Origin: Betaproteobacteria bacterium
GTDB lineage: Bacteria > Pseudomonadota > Gammaproteobacteria > Burkholderiales > Usitatibacteraceae
Direction of reading: 5' to 3'
DNA: 64,000 nucleotides
Assembly: GCA_016720855.1 (NCBI GenBank)
Contig: JADKJU010000002.1
Span: 372,001 to 436,000 of the forward strand
Shown: piece after piece, positions 54,532 through 62,878 of the stretch
Layout: every line of letters starts with the position of its first letter
How positions within the stretch are numbered: the stretch's first letter is position 1
The notes under the pieces: generated by a model
Seen by the model: only the letters and a program-made list of their open reading frames with translations
What the model was told of the DNA's origin: nothing
The model's database searches: none
Program-made: the position numbers and the translations under genes

Positions 54532-55200
54532 ATGGCGTCGACGCCCATGACCGCCTCCCTGCCGGCGCCGCGCTGGCAGCGCCGTCCCGATGCCCGTCCG
54601 CAGGAGTTGCTCAAGGCTGCGCTTTCCCTGTTCATCGAGCGGGGCTACGCTGCCACGCGCCTCGAGGAGGTCGCGCAGCGCGCGGGCGTGGCAAAGGCGA
54701 CGCTGTACCTCTACTACGACAACAAGCTGGCACTGTTCAAGGCCGTCGTTCGCCACGCTCTCGTCGATCGCTTCGACGAGGTCGCCCAGGACCAGGCCGG
54801 CAGAGAGGTCAGCGCGCGGGAACAGCTGGTCGGGCTCCTGACGACGTTCGTGAATCGCGTCGCCAGCTCGCCACTGTCGGGCATCCCGAAGCTCGTCATC
54901 GCGGAGGCGGGCAACTTTCCGGAGATCGCGCGCTTCTATCACGACGAGGTGATCCAGCGCGGCCGGGAGATGATAGTCGGCGCGCTCGAGCGCGGCGCGG
55001 CCAACGGGGAGTTCCGCCCAGTCGACGCCGAGTACGTCTGGCGAATCGTGATCGCCCCGCCGCTGCTCGCCATCATCTGGAAGCACAGCTTCCAGTCCTT
55101 CGAGCGGGAGCCTCTGGATCTGCGCCGCCACCTGGAGTCGCAGCTGGACCTGCTGTTCAACGGTCTGGCCGCCCCGAAGAAAGGAAGGGTTCGACAGTGA
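54532..55200 (+). CDS. TetR-family regulator (CecR-like)
   Basis: The 222-residue protein has an N-terminal TetR helix-turn-helix (about residues 20-66; IERGYAATRLEEVAQRAGVA then KATLYLYYDNK) and an all-helical ligand-binding domain. It heads an operon identical in order to E. coli cecR-ybhG-ybhF-ybhS-ybhR, suggesting autorepression and control of the exporter. No Shine-Dalgarno precedes the ATG at 54532 or the in-frame ATG at 54547; the leader may be nearly absent. The stop overlaps the next start as GTGA. Ligand unknown. Confidence 0.9.
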   Translation: MASTPMTASLPAPRWQRRPDARPQELLKAALSLFIERGYAATRLEEVAQRAGVAKATLYLYYDNKLALFKAVVRHALVDRFDEVAQDQAGREVSAREQLVGLLTTFVNRVASSPLSGIPKLVIAEAGNFPEIARFYHDEVIQRGREMIVGALERGAANGEFRPVDAEYVWRIVIAPPLLAIIWKHSFQSFEREPLDLRRHLESQLDLLFNGLAAPKKGRVRQ

Positions 55201-56219
55201 ACAGGAAGCTTATCGCTGTGCCCCTCGTACTGGCAGCCATGGCGGCTGGCGCGTGGTGGTGGAAGGGGAACCATGACGAGGGCGGGCGGGATCTCGTGCT
55301 GTACGGCAACGTGGACATCCGCCAGGTCGAGCTCGCCTTCAACGCGAGCGGCCGCATCGCCGAGGTGCTGGTTCGCGAAGGAAGCCGGGTGACGAAGGGC
55401 CAGCTTCTGGCCCGGCTCGACACGGTGCGACTGAAGCTGCAACTGGCGCAGGCCGAGGCACTCGCGGACGCCCAGCGCAGCCAGGTCGCCAAGCTGAAGG
55501 CGGGCTCCCGGCCCGAGGAGATCCGTCAGGCGGCGGCGCTTCGCGACGCGGCGCAGGCAGCGACGCAGGACGCACGGCAAATCTACGTGCGCCAGAAGGA
55601 CCTCGTGGAGAAGAACTTCGTGTCGCAGCAGCAGGTCGACATCGCGAAGAACAACCTGGACGGGAAGCGGGAACAGCTGAACTCCGCCGAGGAAACCTAT
55701 CGGCTGACGGTCCTGGGTCCCCGGAAGGAGGACATCACCGCGGCCGAGGCGAGCCTCGCCGCGCAGGAGGCCGCGGTCGCCGGCCTCAAGCAGGACATTT
55801 CCGAAGGCGAGCTCAAGGCGCCCGACCTCGGGATCGTCGAGAAGCGCATTCTCGAGCCGGGCGACATGGCCTCTGCGCAGAAGTCCGTCTTCACGCTGTC
55901 GCTCACCGAGCCGGTCTGGGCGCGTGTGTACCTGCCGGAACGCGCGCTCGGGCGGGTGCCGATGGGCGCACGCGCGACCATTGCCACGGACAGTCACCAG
56001 GACCGCCCTTATGCCGGCTGGGTCGGCTACGTCTCGCCCTCGGCGGAATTCACGCCCAAGTCGGTCGAAACGGCGGAGCTGCGCACCAGCCTCGTCTATC
56101 AGGCGCGCGTCTTCGTCTGCAACGGCAGGGACGAATTGCGGCAAGGCATGCCGGTCACGGTGACCATCGCCTATGACCAGCCCGCCTCCCAGGGGGCCTC
56201 CTGCACCGAAGCGAAATGA
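55197..56219 (+). CDS. ybhG: HlyD-family membrane fusion protein (YbhG-like)
   Basis: This periplasmic adaptor links an inner-membrane ABC exporter to an outer-membrane channel. The 340-residue product has an N-terminal membrane anchor (about 5-24), a biotinyl-lipoyl half-motif (GRIAEVLVREGSRVTKGQLL, near residues 52-71), a coiled-coil hairpin (about 85-195), a second lipoyl half (GIVEKRILEPGDMA) and a beta-barrel. GTG 55197 overlaps the TetR stop and has AAGGAAGG upstream. The symbol follows the operon match to E. coli; the physiological substrate is unknown. Confidence 0.9.
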   Translation: MNRKLIAVPLVLAAMAAGAWWWKGNHDEGGRDLVLYGNVDIRQVELAFNASGRIAEVLVREGSRVTKGQLLARLDTVRLKLQLAQAEALADAQRSQVAKLKAGSRPEEIRQAAALRDAAQAATQDARQIYVRQKDLVEKNFVSQQQVDIAKNNLDGKREQLNSAEETYRLTVLGPRKEDITAAEASLAAQEAAVAGLKQDISEGELKAPDLGIVEKRILEPGDMASAQKSVFTLSLTEPVWARVYLPERALGRVPMGARATIATDSHQDRPYAGWVGYVSPSAEFTPKSVETAELRTSLVYQARVFVCNGRDELRQGMPVTVTIAYDQPASQGASCTEAK

Positions 56220-57964
56220 CGACCGACGCCCCGATCCTCGAGGCCGAAGGGCTCACCAAGGATTTCGCGGTCGGCACACGCCGAGTGACTGCGCTCGATG
56301 CGGTCAGCCTGCGCGTGCGACGCGGCGTGATCACGGGCCTCATCGGTCCGGATGGCGCCGGCAAGACGACGTTCATGCGGCTGGCCGCCGGGCTGCTGGC
56401 GCCCGACAGCGGGCGGATCTGCGCCCTGGGGCTGGATGCCACGCGCGAGTCGCTGCGGGTACAGGCCTCGCTGGGGTACATGCCGCAGCGCTTCGGCCTG
56501 TACGAAGATCTGACGGTGGCGGAGAACCTCGAGCTCTACGCGGACCTGCAGGGCGTGCCGCGCGACGCCCGGGCCGCACGCTACTCGGAACTGATGCACA
56601 TGACGGGGCTTGCCCCGTTCACGCGGCGCCTGGCCGGCCGCCTGTCGGGCGGCATGAAGCAGAAGCTTGGCCTGGCCTGCACGCTGGTGCGAGCGCCGCA
56701 TCTGCTGCTGCTTGACGAGCCCACCGTCGGCGTGGATCCCGTATCGCGGCGCGAGCTGTGGTCCATCGTCGATCGCCTGGTGCGCAGCGAGGGAATGAGC
56801 GTGCTGCTCTCCACGGCGTACCTGGACGAGGCGGAGCGCTGCGCCGAAGTGGTGATGATCCACGAGGGAAGGATTCTGGAGCAGGGGTCGCCCGCCTCCA
56901 TGAGCGCGCGCATGGCCGGACGGACCTGGGCCGTTTCCCGCCCGGGCACCCGTCATCGCGACCTGCAGGCGGAGTTGGACGGCCAGCCCGGCGTTGTCGA
57001 TGCGCTGGTTCAGGGCGAGCACGTGCGGCTCGTGGTGGCCGAGTCCGGCCTGCCCGGTTCGTTCGCCGACCGGTGGAATCTCGTGGCGCGCGCGGTTGCC
57101 CCGCGATTCGAGGACGTTTTCATCGAACGGTTGCGCCGGCAACGCGACGGCACCGCAAAGGCCGCCGCGATGGACGGCGCGCCACGGCGGCCGGGCCAGG
57201 CAGCGGACGCCGAAATCATTCGCGTGCAGGGCCTGCGTCGCCGGTTCGGCGACTTCTGGGCCGTCGATGGCGTGGACCTGCACATCCGGCGCGGCGAGAT
57301 CTTCGGCCTGCTGGGCGCGAACGGCGCCGGCAAGACGACGACGTTCCGGATGCTTTGCGGCCTGCTGCCGGCCAGCGCGGGGCACATCGAAGTTGCGGGC
57401 CTCGACCTGCGCCATGCCGCTTCCGCCGCGCGCGCCCGCATCGGCTACATGTCGCAGAAGTTCTCGCTCTACGGCAACCTCAGCGTGGCGCAGAACGTCG
57501 AATTCTTCGCCAGGGCCTATGGCCTGTCAGGCGCCACGCGGGGAAAGCGCATCGAGTGGGCGATGACCGAGTTCGACCTGGGCGACTACGCCGGCCAGCT
57601 GGCCGCCGATCTGCCGCTCGGCTACAAGCAGCGTCTCGCCATGGCCTGCGCCCTCATGCACCGTCCCGAGATTCTCTTTCTCGACGAGCCGACCTCGGGC
57701 GTCGACCCGCTGGCCCGTCGCGAGTTCTGGAAGCGCATCAACACCCTCGCCCGCCAGGGCGTGACGGTGCTGGTGACCACCCATTTCATGGAAGAGGCTG
57801 AGTACTGCGACCGGCTCGCGATCATGGCAGCCGGCCGCATCCTCGCCACGGACGAGCCGGCGGCGATCAAGGCCATGGCGCGGACCAGCGACAATCCCGA
57901 GCCCAGCATGGAAGACGCCTTCATCGGGCTGGTCGAGAGAACAGCGCTCCCGGAGGCCGCATGA
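56216..57964 (+). CDS. ybhF: Tandem ATP-binding subunit of an ABC exporter (YbhF-like)
   Basis: The 582-residue protein contains two fused ABC ATPase domains. The first (about 7-235) has Walker A GPDGAGKTT (44-52), signature LSGGMKQKLGLA and Walker B LLLLDEPTVGVDP. The second (about 335-570) has Walker A GANGAGKTT (367-375) and Walker B ILFLDEPTSGVDP, but its signature reads LPLGYKQRLAMA rather than LSGGQ. Length and arrangement match E. coli YbhF. Start and stop overlap neighbours as ATGA. Confidence 0.92.
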   Translation: MTTDAPILEAEGLTKDFAVGTRRVTALDAVSLRVRRGVITGLIGPDGAGKTTFMRLAAGLLAPDSGRICALGLDATRESLRVQASLGYMPQRFGLYEDLTVAENLELYADLQGVPRDARAARYSELMHMTGLAPFTRRLAGRLSGGMKQKLGLACTLVRAPHLLLLDEPTVGVDPVSRRELWSIVDRLVRSEGMSVLLSTAYLDEAERCAEVVMIHEGRILEQGSPASMSARMAGRTWAVSRPGTRHRDLQAELDGQPGVVDALVQGEHVRLVVAESGLPGSFADRWNLVARAVAPRFEDVFIERLRRQRDGTAKAAAMDGAPRRPGQAADAEIIRVQGLRRRFGDFWAVDGVDLHIRRGEIFGLLGANGAGKTTTFRMLCGLLPASAGHIEVAGLDLRHAASAARARIGYMSQKFSLYGNLSVAQNVEFFARAYGLSGATRGKRIEWAMTEFDLGDYAGQLAADLPLGYKQRLAMACALMHRPEILFLDEPTSGVDPLARREFWKRINTLARQGVTVLVTTHFMEEAEYCDRLAIMAAGRILATDEPAAIKAMARTSDNPEPSMEDAFIGLVERTALPEAA

Positions 57965-59094
57965 ACGCCACGCGCGGCGGGTCCCTCATGCGCTTGAGGG
58001 GACTCGTGCGCAAGGAGTTCCTGCAGATCGTGCGTGATCCCAGCAGCATCGCCATCGCGTTCCTGATGCCGATCTTCCTGCTGACGCTCTTCGGCTATGG
58101 TGTGTCGCTCGACGCGGACCACGTCCCCATCGCGCTCGTCGCGCAGTCCCCCTCGCCGGACAGCGCGGATTTCATGGCCTCGTTCCAGGGGTCGCACTAT
58201 TTCGCGCCTCGCGTCGAGCGGTCCATGGCGGAGGCGGAGGCCGCGTTGCGCCGCGGCGAAGTGAAGGGCATCGTCCACCTTCAGCCGGATTTCTCGCGCC
58301 GCCTGCGCCAGCCGGACGGGGCGCCCATCCAGGTCGTGGTCTCCGGGGTGGACGCAAACACGGCGCAACTGGTCATCGGCTATGTCCAGGGCGCCTGGGG
58401 CAACTGGCTCGCCGCCCAGGCCGCGCGTCGTGGGCAGCGGCTGGACATGCCGGTGGACCTGCAGACGCGGATCTGGTTCAACAGCGAGCTGCGAAGCCGC
58501 AACTACCTGGTGCCAGGCCTGGTGGCGATCATCATGACCCTCATCGGCGCGCTGCTCACGGCGCTGGTGATGGCCCGCGAATGGGAGCGCGGAACGATGG
58601 AGGCGCTGCTGGTCACGCCGGCCAGCATGAGCGAGGTGCTGCTGGGCAAGCTCGCCGCCTATTTCACCCTTGGCACCGGCGGCATGCTGCTCACGGTCGC
58701 GATGGCGGTATGGCTCTTCGAGGTCCCGCTGCGCGGCTCGTTCTGGGTGCTGTGGGCCTGCTCCAGCCTCTTCCTGCTGGCGGCTCTCGGCATGGGGCTC
58801 ACCATCTCGACCCTGGCGCGCAGCCAGTTCGTCGCGGGCCAGGTGGCGATCATCGCCACCTTCCTTCCTGCCTTCCTGCTGTCCGGCTTCATCTTCGACA
58901 TCGGCAGCATGCCGCCCGTGGTGCAGGCCATCACCCACGTCGTCGTCGCCCGCTACTTCGTGGCGATCGTGCAGACCCTGTTCCTGGCGGGCAACGTGTG
59001 GTCGGTGATCCTGCCCAACGCGCTCGCGCTCGTCCTGATGGCCGCGATCTTCCTGGGCATCACATGGCGAAAGTCACGCAAGAGGCTCGACTGA
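57961..59094 (+). CDS. ybhS: ABC exporter permease (YbhS-like)
   Basis: This ABC-2 type permease has 377 residues: an N-terminal helix (about 31-50), a large extracytoplasmic domain (about 55-180) and five further helices (about 185-375). Typical features are RKEFLQIVRDP at the start and the REWERGTMEALLVTPAS coupling region near residue 205. ATG 57961 overlaps ybhF as ATGA; an in-frame ATG nine codons later is possible. It pairs with the next gene. Confidence 0.92.
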   Translation: MNATRGGSLMRLRGLVRKEFLQIVRDPSSIAIAFLMPIFLLTLFGYGVSLDADHVPIALVAQSPSPDSADFMASFQGSHYFAPRVERSMAEAEAALRRGEVKGIVHLQPDFSRRLRQPDGAPIQVVVSGVDANTAQLVIGYVQGAWGNWLAAQAARRGQRLDMPVDLQTRIWFNSELRSRNYLVPGLVAIIMTLIGALLTALVMAREWERGTMEALLVTPASMSEVLLGKLAAYFTLGTGGMLLTVAMAVWLFEVPLRGSFWVLWACSSLFLLAALGMGLTISTLARSQFVAGQVAIIATFLPAFLLSGFIFDIGSMPPVVQAITHVVVARYFVAIVQTLFLAGNVWSVILPNALALVLMAAIFLGITWRKSRKRLD

Positions 59095-59095
59095 C

Positions 59096-60205
59096 ATGTG
59101 GCAGCGCATCCTCGCTCTCGTTCACAAGGAATTCCTGGCCCTGCTCAAGGACCCCAAGAGCCGGCTGGTGCTGATCGTCCCGCCGCTCGTCCAGTTGCTG
59201 GTGTTCGGGTACGCGGCCAGTTTCGACCTGAAGCAGGTGCCCTTCGCGGTCTACAACGAGGATCATGGCGCGGCCTCGCGTGACCTGCTGGCCGCCTTCG
59301 GTGGCGGGACGACCTTCGTCCAGGTGGCGCAACTGCATGCAGAGAGCGAGATCGCCCCGCTGGTCGACGGACGCCGGGTCCTCGTCGTGATTCACATCGG
59401 CCCCCGCTTCACCGCCGACCTGCTGTCCGGGCGACCCGCGCCGCTCCAGGTCATCGTCGACGGCCGCAACTCGAACACCGCCATGGTGGCGCTCAACTAC
59501 GTGCGCAGCGTCGTCCAGCGCTTCAACGAAGGCTGGATCGACGCCCACGGGCTGCAGGGGCCGCCGGCGAATCTCGAGATTCGGGCCTGGTTCAATCCGA
59601 ACCTCGAAAGCCGCTGGTTCTTCATCCCGGGCATCGTCGGCATCCTCACTCTGGTGGTCACCATGCTGGTGACCGCGCTCACGGTGGCCCGCGAGCGGGA
59701 GCAGGGGACCTTTGACCAACTCCTCGTCACGCCCCTTCGGCCGGGCGAGATTCTCGTCGCGAAGACAGTGCCGGGCTTCGTGATCGGCATCCTGCAGGCG
59801 ACGCTGATTCTCGTGGTGGCCCAGCTCTGGTTCGAGGTGCCGTTCCTCGGGAGCCTGCCGGCCTTTTACGTGGCGCTCGCACTGTTCCTGCTCTCCAGCG
59901 TCGGCATGGGGCTGCTCATCTCCTCGCTCTCGGCCACCCAACAGCAGGGCCTGCTGGGCGCCTTCGTGTTCATGGTGCCCGCGGTGATCCTCTCCGGATT
60001 CGCCACTCCCATCGCCAACATGCCGGAGGCCGTGCAGATGGTCACGCTGATCGACCCGTTGCGCTACTTCCTGATCGTCTTGCGCAAGGTGTTCCTCGAG
60101 GGCGCCGGGTTCGGCCTCGTGGTCGACCAGTTCTGGCCCATGGCCTTGATCGGCGCGGCGAGCCTGAGCCTTGCGAGCTGGCTCTTCCGCCACCGGATGT
60201 ACTGA
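59096..60205 (+). CDS. ybhR: ABC exporter permease (YbhR-like)
   Basis: Second ABC-2 permease, 369 residues, with the same architecture as its neighbour: HKEFLALLKDPKSR at the start, a helix near 23-40, an extracytoplasmic domain to about 175, and five C-terminal helices. The coupling motif is REREQGTFDQLLVTPLRPGE. It begins one base after the ybhS stop. The 287 bases that follow, to 60492, hold only the promoter of the next gene. Confidence 0.92.
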   Translation: MWQRILALVHKEFLALLKDPKSRLVLIVPPLVQLLVFGYAASFDLKQVPFAVYNEDHGAASRDLLAAFGGGTTFVQVAQLHAESEIAPLVDGRRVLVVIHIGPRFTADLLSGRPAPLQVIVDGRNSNTAMVALNYVRSVVQRFNEGWIDAHGLQGPPANLEIRAWFNPNLESRWFFIPGIVGILTLVVTMLVTALTVAREREQGTFDQLLVTPLRPGEILVAKTVPGFVIGILQATLILVVAQLWFEVPFLGSLPAFYVALALFLLSSVGMGLLISSLSATQQQGLLGAFVFMVPAVILSGFATPIANMPEAVQMVTLIDPLRYFLIVLRKVFLEGAGFGLVVDQFWPMALIGAASLSLASWLFRHRMY

Positions 60206-60446
60206 GCGGCCCTTCTCCCGAAGCGCCGTCAATTCGAAGGATGTCCTGAATGAGGATCGGGCGCCCGTGAAGCCCCCAGGTATCAAGATATGGATGACTT
60301 GCCCCGTCTGATCGCAGGCACGCAGTTCGAGGCAGGAAGCGGTCGCGCTGGCGGCTTTCCTGGTGGCCTTAGGCACGGTCACGACGATCCGCTGCCGCGA
60401 AGCCCTCGGCTGACCGCCCCCGCCGGCGGGGAAACCCGCTTCGCTT

Positions 60447-60455
60447 TGATACAAT
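60447..60455 (+). promoter_or_regulatory. Extended -10 promoter upstream of the Pcm-family gene
   Basis: TGATACAAT combines the TGn extension with a -10 hexamer (TACAAT) matching five of six positions, 37 bases upstream of the ATG at 60493. No clear -35 is present, which is acceptable for extended -10 promoters. The rest of the 60206-60492 gap shows nothing I can support. Confidence 0.5.
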
Positions 60456-60492
60456 TCGATGTTTTCCTTCCCGCCCGGTGGACCCCGTCCCC

Positions 60493-61146
60493 ATGAACTT
60501 CGAACAAGCCCGTTTCAACATGGTCGAGCAGCAGATCCGGCCGTGGGAGGTCCTGGACCCCGCTGTGCTCGAGCTCCTTTTCGACGTGAAGCGCGAGCTG
60601 TTCGTTCCGGGACCGCACGCCGCCCTCGCATTCGCGGACATGGAGATCCCCATCGGCCATGGGGAGGCGATGATGCAACCCAAGGTTGAGGCGCGGATCC
60701 TGCAGGAGCTCGCGGTGCTTGCGCAGGAAACGGTGTACGAGGTGGGAACGGGCTCGGGCTACCTGACGGCGCTGCTGGCCCGCCGCGCGAAGCACGTCAC
60801 GAGCGCGGAGATCCACGACGACCTCCACGCGGGTGCTGGAGCGAGCCTCGCGCGGGCCGGGATGGCGAACGTGACCTTGATGCTGGGCGACAGTGCCCGC
60901 GCACCCCTGGGAGAATCGGCCTACGACGTGATCGTGCTGACCGGCTCGACGCCCGAGCTGCCGCAGGCGTTCCTGGACCGGCTCAACCCCGGCGGGCGCC
61001 TCTTCGCCGTGGTGGGCGACGTGCCGGTGATGAAGGCCGTCATCATCGAACGGGGACCCGGCGGGGCGTTTCGACGCACCGAGGTCTTCGAGACGCTCCT
61101 GAAACCCCTCACGAACGCGCAGGCACCCGCGCGGTTTCGTTTCTGA
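60493..61146 (+). CDS. Protein-L-isoaspartate O-methyltransferase family protein
   Basis: The family methylates L-isoaspartyl residues in damaged proteins. The 217-residue product has the Pcm-like opening (NMVEQQIRPWEVLDP), the IPIGHGEAMMQPKVEARI segment and the SAM-binding motif VYEVGTGSGYLTALLA. ATG 60493 is preferred over a GTG five codons upstream. It overlaps the rhodanese gene by one base (TGATG) and lies upstream of tolC. Members in this pcm-rhodanese-tolC context may act on other targets; true isoaspartate repair activity is not proven by sequence. Confidence 0.9.
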   Translation: MNFEQARFNMVEQQIRPWEVLDPAVLELLFDVKRELFVPGPHAALAFADMEIPIGHGEAMMQPKVEARILQELAVLAQETVYEVGTGSGYLTALLARRAKHVTSAEIHDDLHAGAGASLARAGMANVTLMLGDSARAPLGESAYDVIVLTGSTPELPQAFLDRLNPGGRLFAVVGDVPVMKAVIIERGPGGAFRRTEVFETLLKPLTNAQAPARFRF

Positions 61147-61466
61147 TGCGCCACATGGGAGCGCCCGAGTTGCAGTCGTGGCTCACATCCGCCCCGGGCC
61201 CGGTTGCGCTCCTCGACGTGCGCGAGCCGTGGGAGTTCGACGTGTGCCGCATCGCGGGCTCCCGGCTGATCCCGCTCTCGCAGCTGCCTTCGCGCCTGGC
61301 TGAGCTCGACCCTGAACGCCCCACGGTGGTGATCTGCCATCACGGCGTGCGAAGCTTGAGGGCTGCCGCGTACTTGGAGCACTGCGGGTTCGGGGACGTG
61401 GTGAACCTGAGCGGCGGGATCGACGCGTGGGCGCGCGCGGTGGACCGCGGCATGTCCGTGTACTGA
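61146..61466 (+). CDS. Single-domain rhodanese (sulfurtransferase-like)
   Basis: This small cytoplasmic protein of 106 residues folds as one rhodanese domain. The DVREPWEF motif lies near residues 24-31 and the active-site loop is ICHHGVRS with catalytic C64. It likely carries persulfide sulfur or acts in redox chemistry. It shares a base with the upstream methyltransferase stop and precedes tolC by 86 bases. Confidence 0.93.
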   Translation: MRHMGAPELQSWLTSAPGPVALLDVREPWEFDVCRIAGSRLIPLSQLPSRLAELDPERPTVVICHHGVRSLRAAAYLEHCGFGDVVNLSGGIDAWARAVDRGMSVY

Positions 61467-61552
61467 ATTCCCGGCGAAGCGACCGGACGGAATCCGGAAT
61501 CCGTTCCCGAGTCGTCAAACCCCCATCGAACAACGAAACGAAAGACTTCCCC

Positions 61553-62878
61553 ATGAATCCCAAACGCCTTGTCCTCCTCCTCGCTGCCTCGGGTCTCGCA
61601 TTCAGCGCCCACGGCGCGGACCTCCTCGGCGTCTATCACGACGCCCTCGTGAGCGACCCGGTCTACCAGGCGGCACGCGCCCAGTACCAGGCCAGCATCG
61701 AGCGGCTCCCGCAGGCGAAAGCGGGTTACCTGCCCTTCGTCACAGGCTCCGCCGGCGCCTACCGGAACTACAACGATGTCGAGGGCAGCCAGCAGCTGGA
61801 CTATTCCACGCGCGGCTTCAACGTCACGCTGTCGCAGCCCATCTTCCGGATGCAGAACTGGATCGCAATCTCGCAGGCGCAGAAGCAGGTGCTGCAGGCC
61901 GAGGCCTTGCTCACCACCGCCAGCCAGGACCTCATCCTGCGCGTGGCCCAGGCCTATTTCGACGTGCTCGGCGCGCAGGACAACGTCGCGCTCTCCGACG
62001 CCCAGAAGCGCGCCATCTCCGAGCAGCTCGCGCAGGCCAAGCGCAATTTCGAGGTCGGCACCGCGACGATCGTCGACACCCTCGAGGCGCAGGCGCGCTT
62101 CGACCAGGCGGTCGCCAAGGAGGTCCTCGACGCCAACGACCTCGAGGTGAAGAAGCGCGCGCTGCAGCAGCTGATCGGCAAGTTCCCGGATGCCCTCAAG
62201 CCCCTGGGAGACCGGCTGGAGCTGCCGCGGCCCAAGCCCGACAACATCGACGAGTGGGTGAAGGCCGCCAACGAGTCGAGCCTCGCGGTGCTCGTGGCGA
62301 AGGCCGCCTTCGAGATCGCGGCGCAGGAGGTCGACCGGGCACAGGCCGGTCACTTCCCCACGGTCGACCTCAACGCCAACTACAACTACAACCGCAACCC
62401 CGCCAGCTCCCTCGGCGAGCTGTTCACGGGGGCGTCCATCACCTCGAAGAACGCCCAGGTGGGCCTCGTCCTGTCGGTGCCGATCTTCGCCGGCGGCGGC
62501 ACGCAGTCGCGCGTGCGCGAGACCCTGGCGCTTCGCGACCGCGCGCAGCAGGACCTCGAGAACACCCAGCGGACGGTCGCGCAGTCGGTGCGTCAGAACT
62601 TCCTCGCTGTCACCAACGGCATCGCACTGGTGCGCGCGCTCGAGCAGGCGCTCGCATCCACGCAGAGCCAGCTCGATTCCTCGATCCTCGGCCGCGACGT
62701 GGGCGTGCGCACGAGCGTCGACGTGCTGAACGCGCAGCAATCGGTGTTCCAGACCCGGCGCGACCTGCAGCAGGCCCGCTACGCCTACATCCTGAACTCG
62801 TTCCGGCTGCGCGCGGCCGCCGGCACCCTGACCGACTCCGATCTCGAGCTGGCTAGCCGCGCGCTGGCGCGCGGCTAG
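61553..62878 (+). CDS. tolC: Outer-membrane efflux channel TolC
   Basis: TolC-family proteins form the outer-membrane and periplasmic tunnel for exporters and type I secretion. The 441-residue product has a signal peptide (about 1-22) and two outer-membrane efflux repeats (about 30-205 and 235-430) made of long helices. Typical features are YQAARAQYQASIERLPQAKA and GVRTSVDVLNAQQSVFQTRR. The upstream frame is open, but ATG 61553 begins the signal sequence. It could serve the Ybh-type exporter 1.3 kb upstream, which is inference. Its 3' end overlaps waaA by 26 bases. Confidence 0.95.
   Translation: MNPKRLVLLLAASGLAFSAHGADLLGVYHDALVSDPVYQAARAQYQASIERLPQAKAGYLPFVTGSAGAYRNYNDVEGSQQLDYSTRGFNVTLSQPIFRMQNWIAISQAQKQVLQAEALLTTASQDLILRVAQAYFDVLGAQDNVALSDAQKRAISEQLAQAKRNFEVGTATIVDTLEAQARFDQAVAKEVLDANDLEVKKRALQQLIGKFPDALKPLGDRLELPRPKPDNIDEWVKAANESSLAVLVAKAAFEIAAQEVDRAQAGHFPTVDLNANYNYNRNPASSLGELFTGASITSKNAQVGLVLSVPIFAGGGTQSRVRETLALRDRAQQDLENTQRTVAQSVRQNFLAVTNGIALVRALEQALASTQSQLDSSILGRDVGVRTSVDVLNAQQSVFQTRRDLQQARYAYILNSFRLRAAAGTLTDSDLELASRALARG
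62853..62878. repeat. Perfect inverted repeat formed by the overlapping tolC and waaA 3' ends
   Basis: CTAGCCGCGCG (62853-62863) and CGCGCGGCTAG (62868-62878) are perfect 11-base arms around a four-base centre. The arms start and end exactly at the two stop codons, so both proteins end in Ala-Arg-Gly. The hairpin could fold in both transcripts and act as a shared 3' structure, but neither side has a T-tract. Confidence 0.8.

Noticed and set aside
60290..60496. 68-codon plus-strand frame in the ybhR-pcm gap
   Set aside because: No ribosome-binding site or recognisable motif, and it overlaps the promoter and start of the methyltransferase gene.
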